Source of the DNA: GCA-020356105 sp041602815
GTDB lineage: Bacteria; Pseudomonadota; Alphaproteobacteria; UBA8366; JADFVY01
Length of the DNA stretch: 19,486 nucleotides
NCBI GenBank assembly: GCA_041602815.1
Contig: JBFIFO010000066.1
Span: forward strand, 1-19,486
Direction: 5' to 3'
Of the stretch, positions 6,168-13,913 are shown piece by piece (within the stretch, counting starts at the first letter, position 1; each line of letters begins with the position of its first letter). The position numbers were made by a program, and so were the translations under genes. The notes beneath the pieces were generated by a model. That model made no database searches. It saw nothing but the letters and a program-made list of their open reading frames with translations, and had not been told where the DNA came from.

Positions 6168-7556
6168 TCAAAAGGCAGGCGGCGTGACACCCGAAAGCGA
6201 CAGCTGTTCCGAAATTTCCGACTTCAGTCGCGACAACGCGTCGCCGTCACCGGCCTCGCACCGGACGACGAGCGCACTCTGCGTGTTCGATGCGCGAAGG
6301 AGCCACCAGCCATCGGCCGTGGTAACGCGGACACCGTCGGTGTCATCCACTGATCTTCCTGCGTCGGCCGACAGTCGCGCCTTGACCTCCGCAACGATCG
6401 GAAACTTGCGCACTTCGTCAACGTCGATGCGGATCTCCGGCGTATTGACCATCGCAGGAAGGCTGTCGCGGAGAACCGCCAACGGAACGCCGGACGCGGC
6501 GATCAGATCGAGCATCCGGACCGCCGCATAGATCCCGTCATCGTATCCGAAATAGTTGTCGGCGATGAAGATATGGCCGCTCATCTCTCCGGCGAGCGGC
6601 GCCGCGAGTTCCGCCATGCGTGCCTTGATGATGGAATGCCCGGTCGGACACATGACCGGCGTGCCGCCAAGCCGTGCGATCTCGTCGAAGAGCATTTTGC
6701 TGGCCTTGACATCTGCCAAAATCGGCGCCCCCGGATGGCGCGCCAGGACATCCCGCGCCAGCAGCGCCAGTATCTGGTCGCCCCAAAGGATTCGCCCCTG
6801 TCCATCGATCACGCCGATCCTGTCGCCGTCGCCGTCAAAGGCGACACCGGCGTCCGCACGATGTTCGTGCACGGCCTCCATCAGCTGGGCGAGATTTGCC
6901 TCCACAGTCGGATCCGGATGATGCGCGGGAAAGGTTCCATCGATTGCCTCGTTGAGCAGGACGTGCCGGCCCGGCAACTGCGATACCAGATTGACAACGA
7001 CGTCGCCGGCCGCCCCATTACCAGGGTCCCAGACGACGCACAGTTGGCGGTCTGCCGTATAGCCGGTGCGCAGCCGTGCGACGTAATCCGGCATGATGTC
7101 GACATCCTCGGCGCGGCCGGACCCATCGATCCAGTCGCCGCGCGCGGCGGCATCGCCGAGGCGCTGGATATCCTCACCCCAGAACGGCTGCCCGTTGAGC
7201 GTCATCTTGAAGCCGTTATGGCTGGGCGGATTGTGGGAACCTGTCACCATGATGCCCGCATCGACATCCAACACCTTGGTCGCGAAATACAGCGCGGGAG
7301 TGGGGCCGCGCCCAATCCGACGCGCAATCAGGCCGCTTGCGGTGATCCCGTCGACCAGCGCCGCCTCAAGTTCCGGCGACGTTATTCTTCCGTCGTAAGC
7401 GACCGCCACAGAGCCGCCGCCGTTTCGGGCGACGAAGGTAGCCAGAGTCCGACCGACCGCCTCCGCGTCGGCTGTTGTCAAGTTCTCTCCGACGACTCCC
7501 CGGATATCGTATTCCCGCAGGATCGTCTCATCGAAGCGGTGTCCGCCGCGCGCCAC
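6168..7556 (-). CDS. Phosphomannomutase/phosphoglucomutase
   Basis: This 462-residue alpha-D-phosphohexomutase interconverts mannose-6-P/mannose-1-P and glucose-6-P/glucose-1-P. All four family signatures are present: phosphoserine loop TGSHNP (S107), metal loop DGDGDR (241-246), sugar loop GEMSGH (323-328) and phosphate loop RASNT (421-425). The GEMSGH loop and length fit the dual-specificity PMM/PGM group (AlgC, PgmG, ManB) rather than phosphoglucosamine mutase. It starts with GTG two bases after the ugd stop, and GGAGGGGA lies just before that stop, so translation is coupled to ugd. It supplies glucose-1-P to GalU encoded two genes upstream. It converges with the carboxypeptidase gene across 32 bases with no obvious terminator. 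Confidence 0.94.
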   Translation of the reverse strand: MARGGHRFDETILREYDIRGVVGENLTTADAEAVGRTLATFVARNGGGSVAVAYDGRITSPELEAALVDGITASGLIARRIGRGPTPALYFATKVLDVDAGIMVTGSHNPPSHNGFKMTLNGQPFWGEDIQRLGDAAARGDWIDGSGRAEDVDIMPDYVARLRTGYTADRQLCVVWDPGNGAAGDVVVNLVSQLPGRHVLLNEAIDGTFPAHHPDPTVEANLAQLMEAVHEHRADAGVAFDGDGDRIGVIDGQGRILWGDQILALLARDVLARHPGAPILADVKASKMLFDEIARLGGTPVMCPTGHSIIKARMAELAAPLAGEMSGHIFIADNYFGYDDGIYAAVRMLDLIAASGVPLAVLRDSLPAMVNTPEIRIDVDEVRKFPIVAEVKARLSADAGRSVDDTDGVRVTTADGWWLLRASNTQSALVVRCEAGDGDALSRLKSEISEQLSLSGVTPPAF

Positions 7557-7558
7557 CT

Positions 7559-8878
7559 TCAGTCCCCTCCTACGCCGGGTCGGCCGATTGACAGGTAGCG
7601 AAACCCGGCGTCGGCCATTTCTGCCGGCTTGTAAATATTCCGCAGGTCGATCATGAGTGGCTGCCTCATCAGCGCTTTGATACGCGCCAGATCGAGCAAG
7701 CGGAACTCATTCCATTCGGTTATGATGACGACGGCGTCCGCATTTTCGACGGTCGCGTAGGCGTCTTTGCACCAAACGACGTCGGGCAGAAGTGGCTCCG
7801 CCTCCGCCATTCCCTCGGGGTCGTAGGCGCGCACGGCCGCACCGGCGACCTGCAATGCCGGCACGATATCCAGGCTGGGCGCTTCGCGCATGTCGTCCGT
7901 ATTCGGTTTGAACGTCAGGCCGAGCACCGCAATGGTCCTGTGCTCCAGGGATCCGCCGCAAGCTTCAATTACCCGCGCGGCCATCGCCCTCTTTCGTTTG
8001 TCGTTGATCTCCGCGACCGTTGCGACTATGCGCAGCGGCGTGCCGCATTCCTCACCGGTACGGACCAGCGCCATCGCGTCTTTCGGGAAGCACGACCCAC
8101 CATATCCGGGCCCGGCATGAAGGAACTTGGAGCCGATACGGCCATCCAGGCCGATGCCCCGCGCAACATCCTGTACGTCTGCCCCGACCTTTTCACACAA
8201 GTCCGCGATCTCGTTGATGAACGTTATCTTGGTGGCAAGAAAGCTGTTGGCCGCGTACTTGGTGAGCTCCGCCGTTTCCAGTGACGTGAACAGGATCGGC
8301 GTTTCGATCAGGTATAGTGGGCGGTAGAGTCTGCGCATGACATCGCGCGCCCGTTCGCTGTCGGCACCAATGATGACCCTGTCGGGCCGCATGAAATCGC
8401 CGATTGCAGCACCCTCCCTCAGGAATTCCGGGTTCGAAACGACATCGAAATCGGCGTCCGGCCGCCCTTCATTGATGATGCGTGACACCGTGCGCCCGGT
8501 GCCAACCGGAACGGTGGATTTCGTGACGACCACCGTATATCCATCGAGCGCATCTGCGATTTCTTCGGCGACGCCATAAACATAGGACAGATCCGCGTGG
8601 CCGTCGCCGCGCCGGCTCGGCGTTCCGACGGCGATGAACACGGCATCGGCAGTTGCGACAGACGCCGGAAGATCGGTCGTGAATGCGAGACGGCGCGCAC
8701 TCATATTGTTTTCGACAAGCTGTTCCAGCCCAGGCTCGAATATGGGAATCTTGCCGGCGTTCAGCTTTGCGATCCTGTCCGCATCCTTATCGACACAGGT
8801 CACGTCGATGCCAAACTCGGAGAAACAGGCGCCGGATACGAGGCCCACATAGCCCGCGCCGATCATGGCAATCCGCAT
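7559..8878 (-). CDS. ugd: UDP-glucose 6-dehydrogenase
   Basis: This 439-residue enzyme oxidises UDP-glucose to UDP-glucuronate with two NAD+. It has the N-terminal Rossmann motif GAGYVGL, the central IAVGTPS and STVPVGTG segments, and the catalytic cysteine C263 in GYGGSCFPKD. A C-terminal UDP-binding domain contains LGLTFKPNTDDMREAP. Length is typical of bacterial Ugd/TuaD. GDP-mannose dehydrogenase is less likely given the galU neighbour. The start is 12 bases after the galU stop, with AAGGA in the gap as ribosome site. Its product feeds uronate-containing polysaccharides or lipid modification; the using enzymes are not in the window. Confidence 0.96.
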   Translation of the reverse strand: MRIAMIGAGYVGLVSGACFSEFGIDVTCVDKDADRIAKLNAGKIPIFEPGLEQLVENNMSARRLAFTTDLPASVATADAVFIAVGTPSRRGDGHADLSYVYGVAEEIADALDGYTVVVTKSTVPVGTGRTVSRIINEGRPDADFDVVSNPEFLREGAAIGDFMRPDRVIIGADSERARDVMRRLYRPLYLIETPILFTSLETAELTKYAANSFLATKITFINEIADLCEKVGADVQDVARGIGLDGRIGSKFLHAGPGYGGSCFPKDAMALVRTGEECGTPLRIVATVAEINDKRKRAMAARVIEACGGSLEHRTIAVLGLTFKPNTDDMREAPSLDIVPALQVAGAAVRAYDPEGMAEAEPLLPDVVWCKDAYATVENADAVVIITEWNEFRLLDLARIKALMRQPLMIDLRNIYKPAEMADAGFRYLSIGRPGVGGD

Positions 8879-8890
8879 CGAATCGTATCC

Positions 8891-9790
8891 TTAATTCCGC
8901 GTTGCGTCCGGCCGATTTGCACTGGCGTAGTCAGCGAGAATGCGCCGCACCCCGTCGGCGAGGTCGGCACGCTGCAATGCGAACGCGATATTCGCCTCAA
9001 AGAATCCCAGCTTGTCGCCGCAATCGAACCGCCGGCCCTCGAACCGAAGACCATGAAACGGCGTGGAGCCGACCATGCGCGCCAGCGAGTCGGTCAGCTG
9101 TATCTCACCGCCGACGCCAACCGAGGCGCGCTCGAGATGGGCGAAAACCTCCGGCAGCAGGATATAACGCCCGATCACGGCAAGCGTCGATGGCGCACTC
9201 CCCGGACGGGGCTTTTCGACCAATCCCCGAACCTCGGCGAGGCGGCGGTCGTTATTTTTCACGTCCAGAATGCCGTAACGCCCGGTCTGGTCGCGCGGCA
9301 CATCTGTGACCGCAACAACATTGCCGTGTGTCTTCTCGTGTATGTCGATCAGTTGCTTCAGGCAGGGCGTGTCGGCGAGCACCAGGTCGTCGGCCAGCAG
9401 CACAGCGAACGGCTCGTCGCCGACAAGATCGCGCGCACACCAGACCGCGTGCCCGAGACCGCGCGGCTCGCCCTGCCGGGTGTAGGCGACGCGCCCCGGG
9501 CCAGGGCGCGCCGCTTCGACTTCGGCAAGACGTTCATTCGCGCCGCGCTCCCTGAGCGTGTTCTCCAGCTCGAAGGAGATGTCGAAGTGATCTTCGATGG
9601 CCTGCTTTGCGCGGCCGGTCACAAAGATGAAATGCTCGATACCCGCGGCGGCAGCCTCTTCGACCGCATACTGGATCAATGGCTTGTCGACCACAGGCAA
9701 CATTTCCTTCGGCATCGCCTTGGTCGCCGGAAGGAATCGGGTCCCAAGACCACCGACCGGAAACACTGCCTTGCGAACCTTCTTTGCCAT
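8891..9790 (-). CDS. galU: UTP-glucose-1-phosphate uridylyltransferase
   Basis: This 299-residue nucleotidyltransferase makes UDP-glucose from UTP and glucose-1-P. The N-terminal nucleotide loop GGLGTRFLPATKAMPKEMLP and the downstream VEKP and GGEIQLTDS segments are diagnostic for GalU rather than RmlA or a mannose-1-P guanylyltransferase. It is the first gene of the compact galU-ugd-mutase cassette. The ribosome site is poor (GGATAGG about 15 bases upstream). A weak promoter-like pair (TTGCAT, 17 bases, CAGATA) lies in the 104-base gap behind the J-protein gene, so expression could also come from the upstream operon on the same strand. Confidence 0.97.
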   Translation of the reverse strand: MAKKVRKAVFPVGGLGTRFLPATKAMPKEMLPVVDKPLIQYAVEEAAAAGIEHFIFVTGRAKQAIEDHFDISFELENTLRERGANERLAEVEAARPGPGRVAYTRQGEPRGLGHAVWCARDLVGDEPFAVLLADDLVLADTPCLKQLIDIHEKTHGNVVAVTDVPRDQTGRYGILDVKNNDRRLAEVRGLVEKPRPGSAPSTLAVIGRYILLPEVFAHLERASVGVGGEIQLTDSLARMVGSTPFHGLRFEGRRFDCGDKLGFFEANIAFALQRADLADGVRRILADYASANRPDATRN

Positions 9791-9894
9791 ACGACATTGC
9801 CTATCCGGAGAGCCTGGTCAAATGGACGCACGCCTATCTGCCATGCTGGCCGATCCTATGCAAGCGGGGCGGCAGGACGTTGCCTCGCGTGCGC

Positions 9895-10710
9895 CTAGCG
9901 ATCGAGGAGAACATCCCGAGCTTCGTTGAGTTTGGCGGCGAAATAGTCCGAACCGCCCTTGTCCGGATGGACCAGTTTCATGAGCCGCCTGTGCGCGGCG
10001 AGGATTCCCGCCTTGTCGACGTCAGGCGAAACACCGAGAACCCTGCAGGCTTCCGCCACCTCCATCGCGCCAGCCCGCGGTCGCGGGCCGCTCGACCCAT
10101 CGGTGTCGCGGTGCCGCCGTTTTGCTCGGTCCCTCCCTAAATCTTCCGCCTGGTCACGGCCTGCGCCCGACTTCATGAGAACTCTGCGCAGGATGGCGAC
10201 AGAATCGAGGTCGGAGGCGGCCTCTTCCATGATAGCCTCCAACTGGCCCGACGACAGCTCGGACAATCGGCGACCCTTGAATTTCCCGCGAATGATATCG
10301 CCGTCCAGAATCGCGGCATCCGTATCAAGAATGACGCGCAGAAACTGCGTACGCAGCAGCGGACCGTCGTGGTCATGCAATGGCGCGACGCGAGGCACGA
10401 AGAAATGGTGGTCGAACAGAATGGCGATCGCCGGCAGGCTCCAGACCGCCACGGCGGCCGCCCAGGGTGCCACGCCTGACATGACGGCAAGTGGCAGCGC
10501 GAGCAGGCCGGAGCCGATTGCCAAGTCACGCAGGCGGCGCAACCGCCGCCAATCCGGGCCGGCTGTCAGAACTCGGACGAGCGCAAATCCAAGATACAAT
10601 GCACCGAGCCCGACAAGCACCCAGAGCAGCGTCATCTCCCCGCGCCGATCGGGCGTGTCGATTTCGAGAAGGATGGTGCCGGGCCCCACGAACACCGTAG
10701 CGATACTCAT
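9895..10710 (-). CDS. Membrane J-domain protein, Pam18/Tim14-like (copy 1)
   Basis: This 271-residue protein has two or three hydrophobic segments (about 27-48 and 63-99). A cytoplasmic domain shared with the next gene follows (about 117-180, starting RTQFLRVILDTD), then a basic linker and a short J domain at the extreme C-terminus (about 215-271). The HPD motif is intact at 248-250 in KLVHPDKGGSDYFAAKLNEA, so it should stimulate a DnaK-type Hsp70 at the membrane. The short J domain and GGS-Y-AAK-NEA wording resemble mitochondrial Pam18/Tim14 and its bacterial relatives. There is no Gly/Phe or zinc-finger region, so it is not DnaJ itself. AAGGGG lies seven bases before the ATG at 10710 and supports that start over the internal Met at 10635. 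It starts 12 bases after the preceding stop. Confidence 0.85.
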   Translation of the reverse strand: MSIATVFVGPGTILLEIDTPDRRGEMTLLWVLVGLGALYLGFALVRVLTAGPDWRRLRRLRDLAIGSGLLALPLAVMSGVAPWAAAVAVWSLPAIAILFDHHFFVPRVAPLHDHDGPLLRTQFLRVILDTDAAILDGDIIRGKFKGRRLSELSSGQLEAIMEEAASDLDSVAILRRVLMKSGAGRDQAEDLGRDRAKRRHRDTDGSSGPRPRAGAMEVAEACRVLGVSPDVDKAGILAAHRRLMKLVHPDKGGSDYFAAKLNEARDVLLDR

Positions 10711-10722
10711 CGCCGTGCCCCT

Positions 10723-11430
10723 TCAATCGCCCAACAACAGATCTTTGGCCTCGTTGATCTTCGACGCCAGATAATCCGACCCCCCGTGGTCCGGATGGGA
10801 CAGCTTCATCAGCTTTCGGTGTGCCGCCCGGATCTGTTCTTCACTCGCGCCGGCTGACAGGCCGAGGACCTTGTACGCCTCTTCCCGCGTCATTGCGCCG
10901 CCCGGCGCCGCCGCCGGTTTGTCGCCGGTGCCGTCCATCGACTCGCGCCACGCGGCGCCGTGCGTGCGGTCCAGGTACGCGGCCAGGACATTAAGGGAGT
11001 CCGTATCCGAAGACACTTCAGCGGCGAGCGCACGCAACTCATCGAGCGACATCGAGGACAGTGCTCGCCCCTCAAATGCGCCTGCCACGACCGTTCCGTC
11101 CAATTCCCCCGAATCGTGGTCGAGGGTCATCCGCAGAAAACGCGTGGTAACCTCGGAGCTCTGCCCGGCCTCCGGCCTCTGCCAGCCTGCACCGCCTCGA
11201 CGGCGACTGAACAGTAAATTCGCAACCGGCAGGAACAACAAGACAGCGAGGGATTGCCAAGGCAGCCGGCCGGTCACAACGAGCAGCAGACCGACCATGA
11301 CAACCACCGCGACCGCAAGATTGCGCGGGCCGCGGGCCATGGCAGTGGGGCTCGCACGGACGTAATGATTGACGGCGAGGATGGCAAGGAATACCAGGCC
11401 CGCTGCGATCAGCAGCCACTGAAGGGCCAT
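10723..11430 (-). CDS. Membrane J-domain protein, Pam18/Tim14-like (copy 2)
   Basis: This 235-residue paralog of the following gene has the same layout: hydrophobic N-terminus (about 4-20, 38-54 and 58-74), a middle domain (about 96-155, TTRFLRMTLDHD...) and a C-terminal J domain with HPD at 212-214 in KLSHPDHGGSDYLASKINEA. It is probably a membrane-bound co-chaperone for Hsp70. GGGAGG five bases upstream favours the ATG at 11430, although a GTG at 11433 is also in frame. The ATG shares its A with the stop of the VWA gene (TGATG), which indicates translational coupling. Copy 1 and copy 2 align over the middle domain, so they arose by tandem duplication. The client protein is unknown. Confidence 0.85.
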   Translation of the reverse strand: MALQWLLIAAGLVFLAILAVNHYVRASPTAMARGPRNLAVAVVVMVGLLLVVTGRLPWQSLAVLLFLPVANLLFSRRRGGAGWQRPEAGQSSEVTTRFLRMTLDHDSGELDGTVVAGAFEGRALSSMSLDELRALAAEVSSDTDSLNVLAAYLDRTHGAAWRESMDGTGDKPAAAPGGAMTREEAYKVLGLSAGASEEQIRAAHRKLMKLSHPDHGGSDYLASKINEAKDLLLGD

Positions 11431-12137
11431 CACTCCCTCCCGCGGATCTGACCGGTCAGGAGCGGCACGGCCTTGCTACCCTGCCTTTGCCCGAACTCGA
11501 TCAGCGCGCGTTTGCCGCCTGCGGCATAGACCGCAACGGCAGATAGGAGCTCACGGAGTTGCTGCGCACTCCCCGCGTCGAACGGACAGTACGCACCGCC
11601 GGAAAGCCGTGCGATTTCCTGGAAGGCCGCGCGGACATCAGCCGCCCCGCCTTCCTGAAACATGAAGACGGGAACGCCGAGCAGGCCGAGCTCGCCGGCT
11701 TTGTGGCCAAGCGGATCGATATCCTCTTCCAGGGCATCGCCGACGAATACCAGCGCATTCACTTTGCGCTTGCGCGTCTCACGCTCAGCATGCGCCAGGA
11801 TCTTGCCGACTTGGGTATGCCCGGCGCGGCAGGTCACGCTCGACATCAGGCGCAAGAGGCCGTTCGGATCGCTGACCCAGCGGCTGGCGCGGCATTCGCC
11901 AAATCCCCTGTAATAGACGAGCTGCACGTCGAGCCCGCCGAGCGCGGCCGTTTCCTTGAACATCTCGGCCTGAATTCCGCAGGCGAAATCCCAGGTTGGC
12001 TCGCGGCTCATGGTCGCGTCCATCGCGAAGATCAGGCGGCCACGCTCCCCCGCCATGCGGCGCGCCGGCAAGTCGGCGACTTTCTTCAAGAAGTCGTCCA
12101 CATCGCCACGTCTGGACTGTGTCGGTAGCTTCGCCAC
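11430..12137 (-). CDS. VWA-domain protein
   Basis: This 235-residue protein has a von Willebrand factor A fold from about residue 33 to the end. The MIDAS metal site is recognisable: D40-x-T42-x-S44 in FAMDATMS, T108 in AGHTQV, and D134 in FVGDALEED, where Thr replaces the first Ser of the usual DxSxS. No signal peptide or membrane segment is visible, so it is probably cytoplasmic and binds a protein partner through the metal. It starts with GTG, with GAAGGG six bases before it, and its stop overlaps the start of the J-protein gene. It lies 100 bases downstream of mipZ. Close neighbourhood suggests it works with the J proteins. Partner and function are unknown. Confidence 0.85.
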   Translation of the reverse strand: MAKLPTQSRRGDVDDFLKKVADLPARRMAGERGRLIFAMDATMSREPTWDFACGIQAEMFKETAALGGLDVQLVYYRGFGECRASRWVSDPNGLLRLMSSVTCRAGHTQVGKILAHAERETRKRKVNALVFVGDALEEDIDPLGHKAGELGLLGVPVFMFQEGGAADVRAAFQEIARLSGGAYCPFDAGSAQQLRELLSAVAVYAAGGKRALIEFGQRQGSKAVPLLTGQIRGRE

Positions 12138-12237
12138 GATCGGCCCTTCAGGCTTTCAGCACGATCAGGGAGAGTAGCGGCCCTGTCGATTTACCTTATC
12201 TTGGGGCCGAATCCAGCCGGATCAACTGTAATCGCAG

Positions 12238-13128
12238 TCAAGCCGCGACGTGGCTGCGAACGGGGCGGTCGAGAGAATCGTGTACGGCCCGAAGCAGGTT
12301 GCGAACTTCGTGCCGCGCCGCCACATGCGACATTCTCCGGCGGTTGTCGCCGTCGGCCGCGTCGACATCGAACAGGGTCAGACCCTTCAGGAACAGCTCG
12401 CGAAAAATCACACGTTCGCCGAAACCGGGTAGCGCTGCGAACCCGAACCGCTCAACCAGCTCTTGCATGACCGCATCCATGGCCCGCTTGTTGTTCGATT
12501 CAAGCGCGCTGAGACGGTTGCGGAGGACAAGCCACTCGGTCGACCGTTTGTCGCGGTTCATCTTGATTTCGCGCTGCTGCCATACCGACTCGGTATAGTG
12601 CCCCGGCCCCACGACTTTGTATTCCAGCGGCGAGATCTTGGCGATGACATCGAGGTCTATAAAGCTGTCGTTCACCGGTGTGATCAGAACATCGGCATGG
12701 CTGTGCGCGTGCGCGCCCAATATTGTATCGTTGCCCGGTGTGTCGATGACAATGAAGTCGGAGTTCGACTGCAGCCCCTTCATGAAGCCGTCGAAGCGGG
12801 ACAGTTCGGCGCCGCGCGCTGATGCAACCGAGCCAAGCGCGCTTGGCGAGAACCGTCTGAACTCCGGCATCGGCAGTTGCAGACCCTTGGCTTCGCAATA
12901 GGCCGTACGGCATTCGAGAAACCTGTTCAGGGTCCGCTGTCGGAAATCCAGATCGACACAGGTGACCGAATGGCCGCTGTCCATCAGTCCGAAGATCAGA
13001 TTGATTACGGTCGTTGACTTGCCGGACCCCCCCTTTTCGTTCCCAACGACGACACAGTGCGTGCGCCGGCCATCGGTTTGGTATTCCGCGGCGTTCAACA
13101 TTAAGCCAGACCCATTCAGCTCCGTCAC
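12238..13128 (-). CDS. mipZ: MipZ, division-plane positioning ATPase
   Basis: This 296-residue ParA/MinD-family P-loop ATPase matches MipZ of Alphaproteobacteria. MipZ forms a gradient from the ParB-bound poles and blocks FtsZ assembly there, placing the ring at midcell. Visible features are the deviant Walker A VGNEKGGSGKSTT (residues 28-40), the MipZ-typical DLDFRQRT (59-66), Walker B region IVIDTPG (126-132), and the C-terminal RNRL and RVIFRELF...GLTLFD segments. The longest frame begins at a GTG (13128); the ATG at 13101 is a reasonable alternative, and neither has a good ribosome site. parA/parB are not in the window. The divergent lipoprotein gene starts only about 60 bases away, so the promoters lie back to back. 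Confidence 0.93.
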   Translation of the reverse strand: MTELNGSGLMLNAAEYQTDGRRTHCVVVGNEKGGSGKSTTVINLIFGLMDSGHSVTCVDLDFRQRTLNRFLECRTAYCEAKGLQLPMPEFRRFSPSALGSVASARGAELSRFDGFMKGLQSNSDFIVIDTPGNDTILGAHAHSHADVLITPVNDSFIDLDVIAKISPLEYKVVGPGHYTESVWQQREIKMNRDKRSTEWLVLRNRLSALESNNKRAMDAVMQELVERFGFAALPGFGERVIFRELFLKGLTLFDVDAADGDNRRRMSHVAARHEVRNLLRAVHDSLDRPVRSHVAA

Positions 13129-13150
13129 GTCAGTGCGACGGCGAAATTTA

Positions 13151-13179
13151 GTGACAGCATGCCGCCCAAATCGTGTAAA
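13151..13179 (+). promoter_or_regulatory. Promoter of the DUF2927-like lipoprotein gene
   Basis: GTGACA (13151-13156), a 17-base spacer and TGTAAA (13174-13179) fit a sigma70 promoter. Transcription would start about 7 bases after the -10, near 13186, only a few bases from the ATG at 13190. No Shine-Dalgarno sequence is present before that ATG, so the mRNA would be nearly leaderless. Confidence 0.45.
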
Positions 13180-13190
13180 TTCGGTTTACA
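13174..13190. promoter_or_regulatory. Palindrome over -10 and start codon (possible operator)
   Basis: TGTAAA (13174-13179) and TTTACA (13185-13190) flank a five-base centre. This perfect inverted repeat covers the -10 hexamer and ends on the first base of the start codon, so a dimeric protein bound here would block transcription of the lipoprotein gene. The same site lies about 45-60 bases upstream of the mipZ start and could influence it too. Confidence 0.45.
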
Positions 13191-13879
13191 TGTTGGATTT
13201 TAAGTACATTTTGATCCTTTTTGCGGTCGCCGTCGTCAGCGCGTGCCAATCGCCGCAACTTGTTGAGGATCGGCTGGTTGCGGCCTTTGGCGAGACCATG
13301 TTCGGCGATCGCGGCCTCGCGCATGACCGCACCGAACCAAGCGACAAGGAGTTGCGCCTCTCGAAATGGCACGCCTCGGTGGCGATCAGCGTCATGGAAG
13401 GGGCAACGCCGGAAAACACCGAAGTCGTGAAGAAGACGCTGGAAACGTTCGGCGAGCTGACGGGTCTGGACATCGTTCATGCGACACCAGGCGACAGTTC
13501 GGCCCAGCTCCGCATCTACTTCAGCGACAAGAAGGATTTCGTGATCAATAACAACCAGCGGGCCGCGTGTTACGCGCATTCACGAAGTGGTCGCGACAGC
13601 CGGCTGGAAATGGCCGAGGTGCACGTAGCGCGCATCGATGACAACAGCTGGCGGACAGAATGCCTGGTGCACGAACTTCTGCATGCCTTCGGCTGGCGCG
13701 GCCATACGCATCGCGTGCGATCCGCCATCAGCTACATGCATGGTGAGACCGAACTGACCCGCTGGGACACCTACCTGATGCAGACTCTTTACGACCCGCG
13801 CCTCGAGGCGGGAATTTCCCGAGAGGACGCGATGCCGAGGGTGCGCCTTATCATTCATGAACTCCTGAACGATGGCTGA
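13190..13879 (+). CDS. DUF2927-like lipoprotein with HExxH motif
   Basis: This 229-residue protein has a lipoprotein signal: hydrophobic ILILFAVAV followed by the lipobox VSAC with C19 as the acylated residue. The rest would lie in the periplasm. The body resembles DUF2927 (conserved Cys, central helix, then a YDPRLEAGIS...A tail). It carries HELLHAFG at 161-168, a full zinc-protease HExxH motif, followed by GHTH (171-174) and ISYMHGE (180-186), which looks like a Met-turn. I therefore infer a possible zinc metallopeptidase. The third ligand is uncertain: His falls at motif position 12 rather than the metzincin position 11. The start is set by the lipobox and the upstream palindrome. The frame is open further upstream, but that part overlaps mipZ antisense. 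It is divergent from mipZ. Confidence 0.8.
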   Translation: MLDFKYILILFAVAVVSACQSPQLVEDRLVAAFGETMFGDRGLAHDRTEPSDKELRLSKWHASVAISVMEGATPENTEVVKKTLETFGELTGLDIVHATPGDSSAQLRIYFSDKKDFVINNNQRAACYAHSRSGRDSRLEMAEVHVARIDDNSWRTECLVHELLHAFGWRGHTHRVRSAISYMHGETELTRWDTYLMQTLYDPRLEAGISREDAMPRVRLIIHELLNDG

Positions 13880-13913
13880 GCTATGCGCTTAATCTCAAGA
13901 AACGGGGAGATAA

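Noticed and set aside
8597..9898. 433-residue open frame on the plus strand over galU and ugd
   Set aside because: Antisense to two strongly supported enzymes, no recognisable domain, no ribosome site.
12195..12225. Promoter between mipZ and the VWA gene
   Set aside because: TTGATC is acceptable, but the best -10 candidate (GATAAG) is 19 bases away; too weak to list as a feature.
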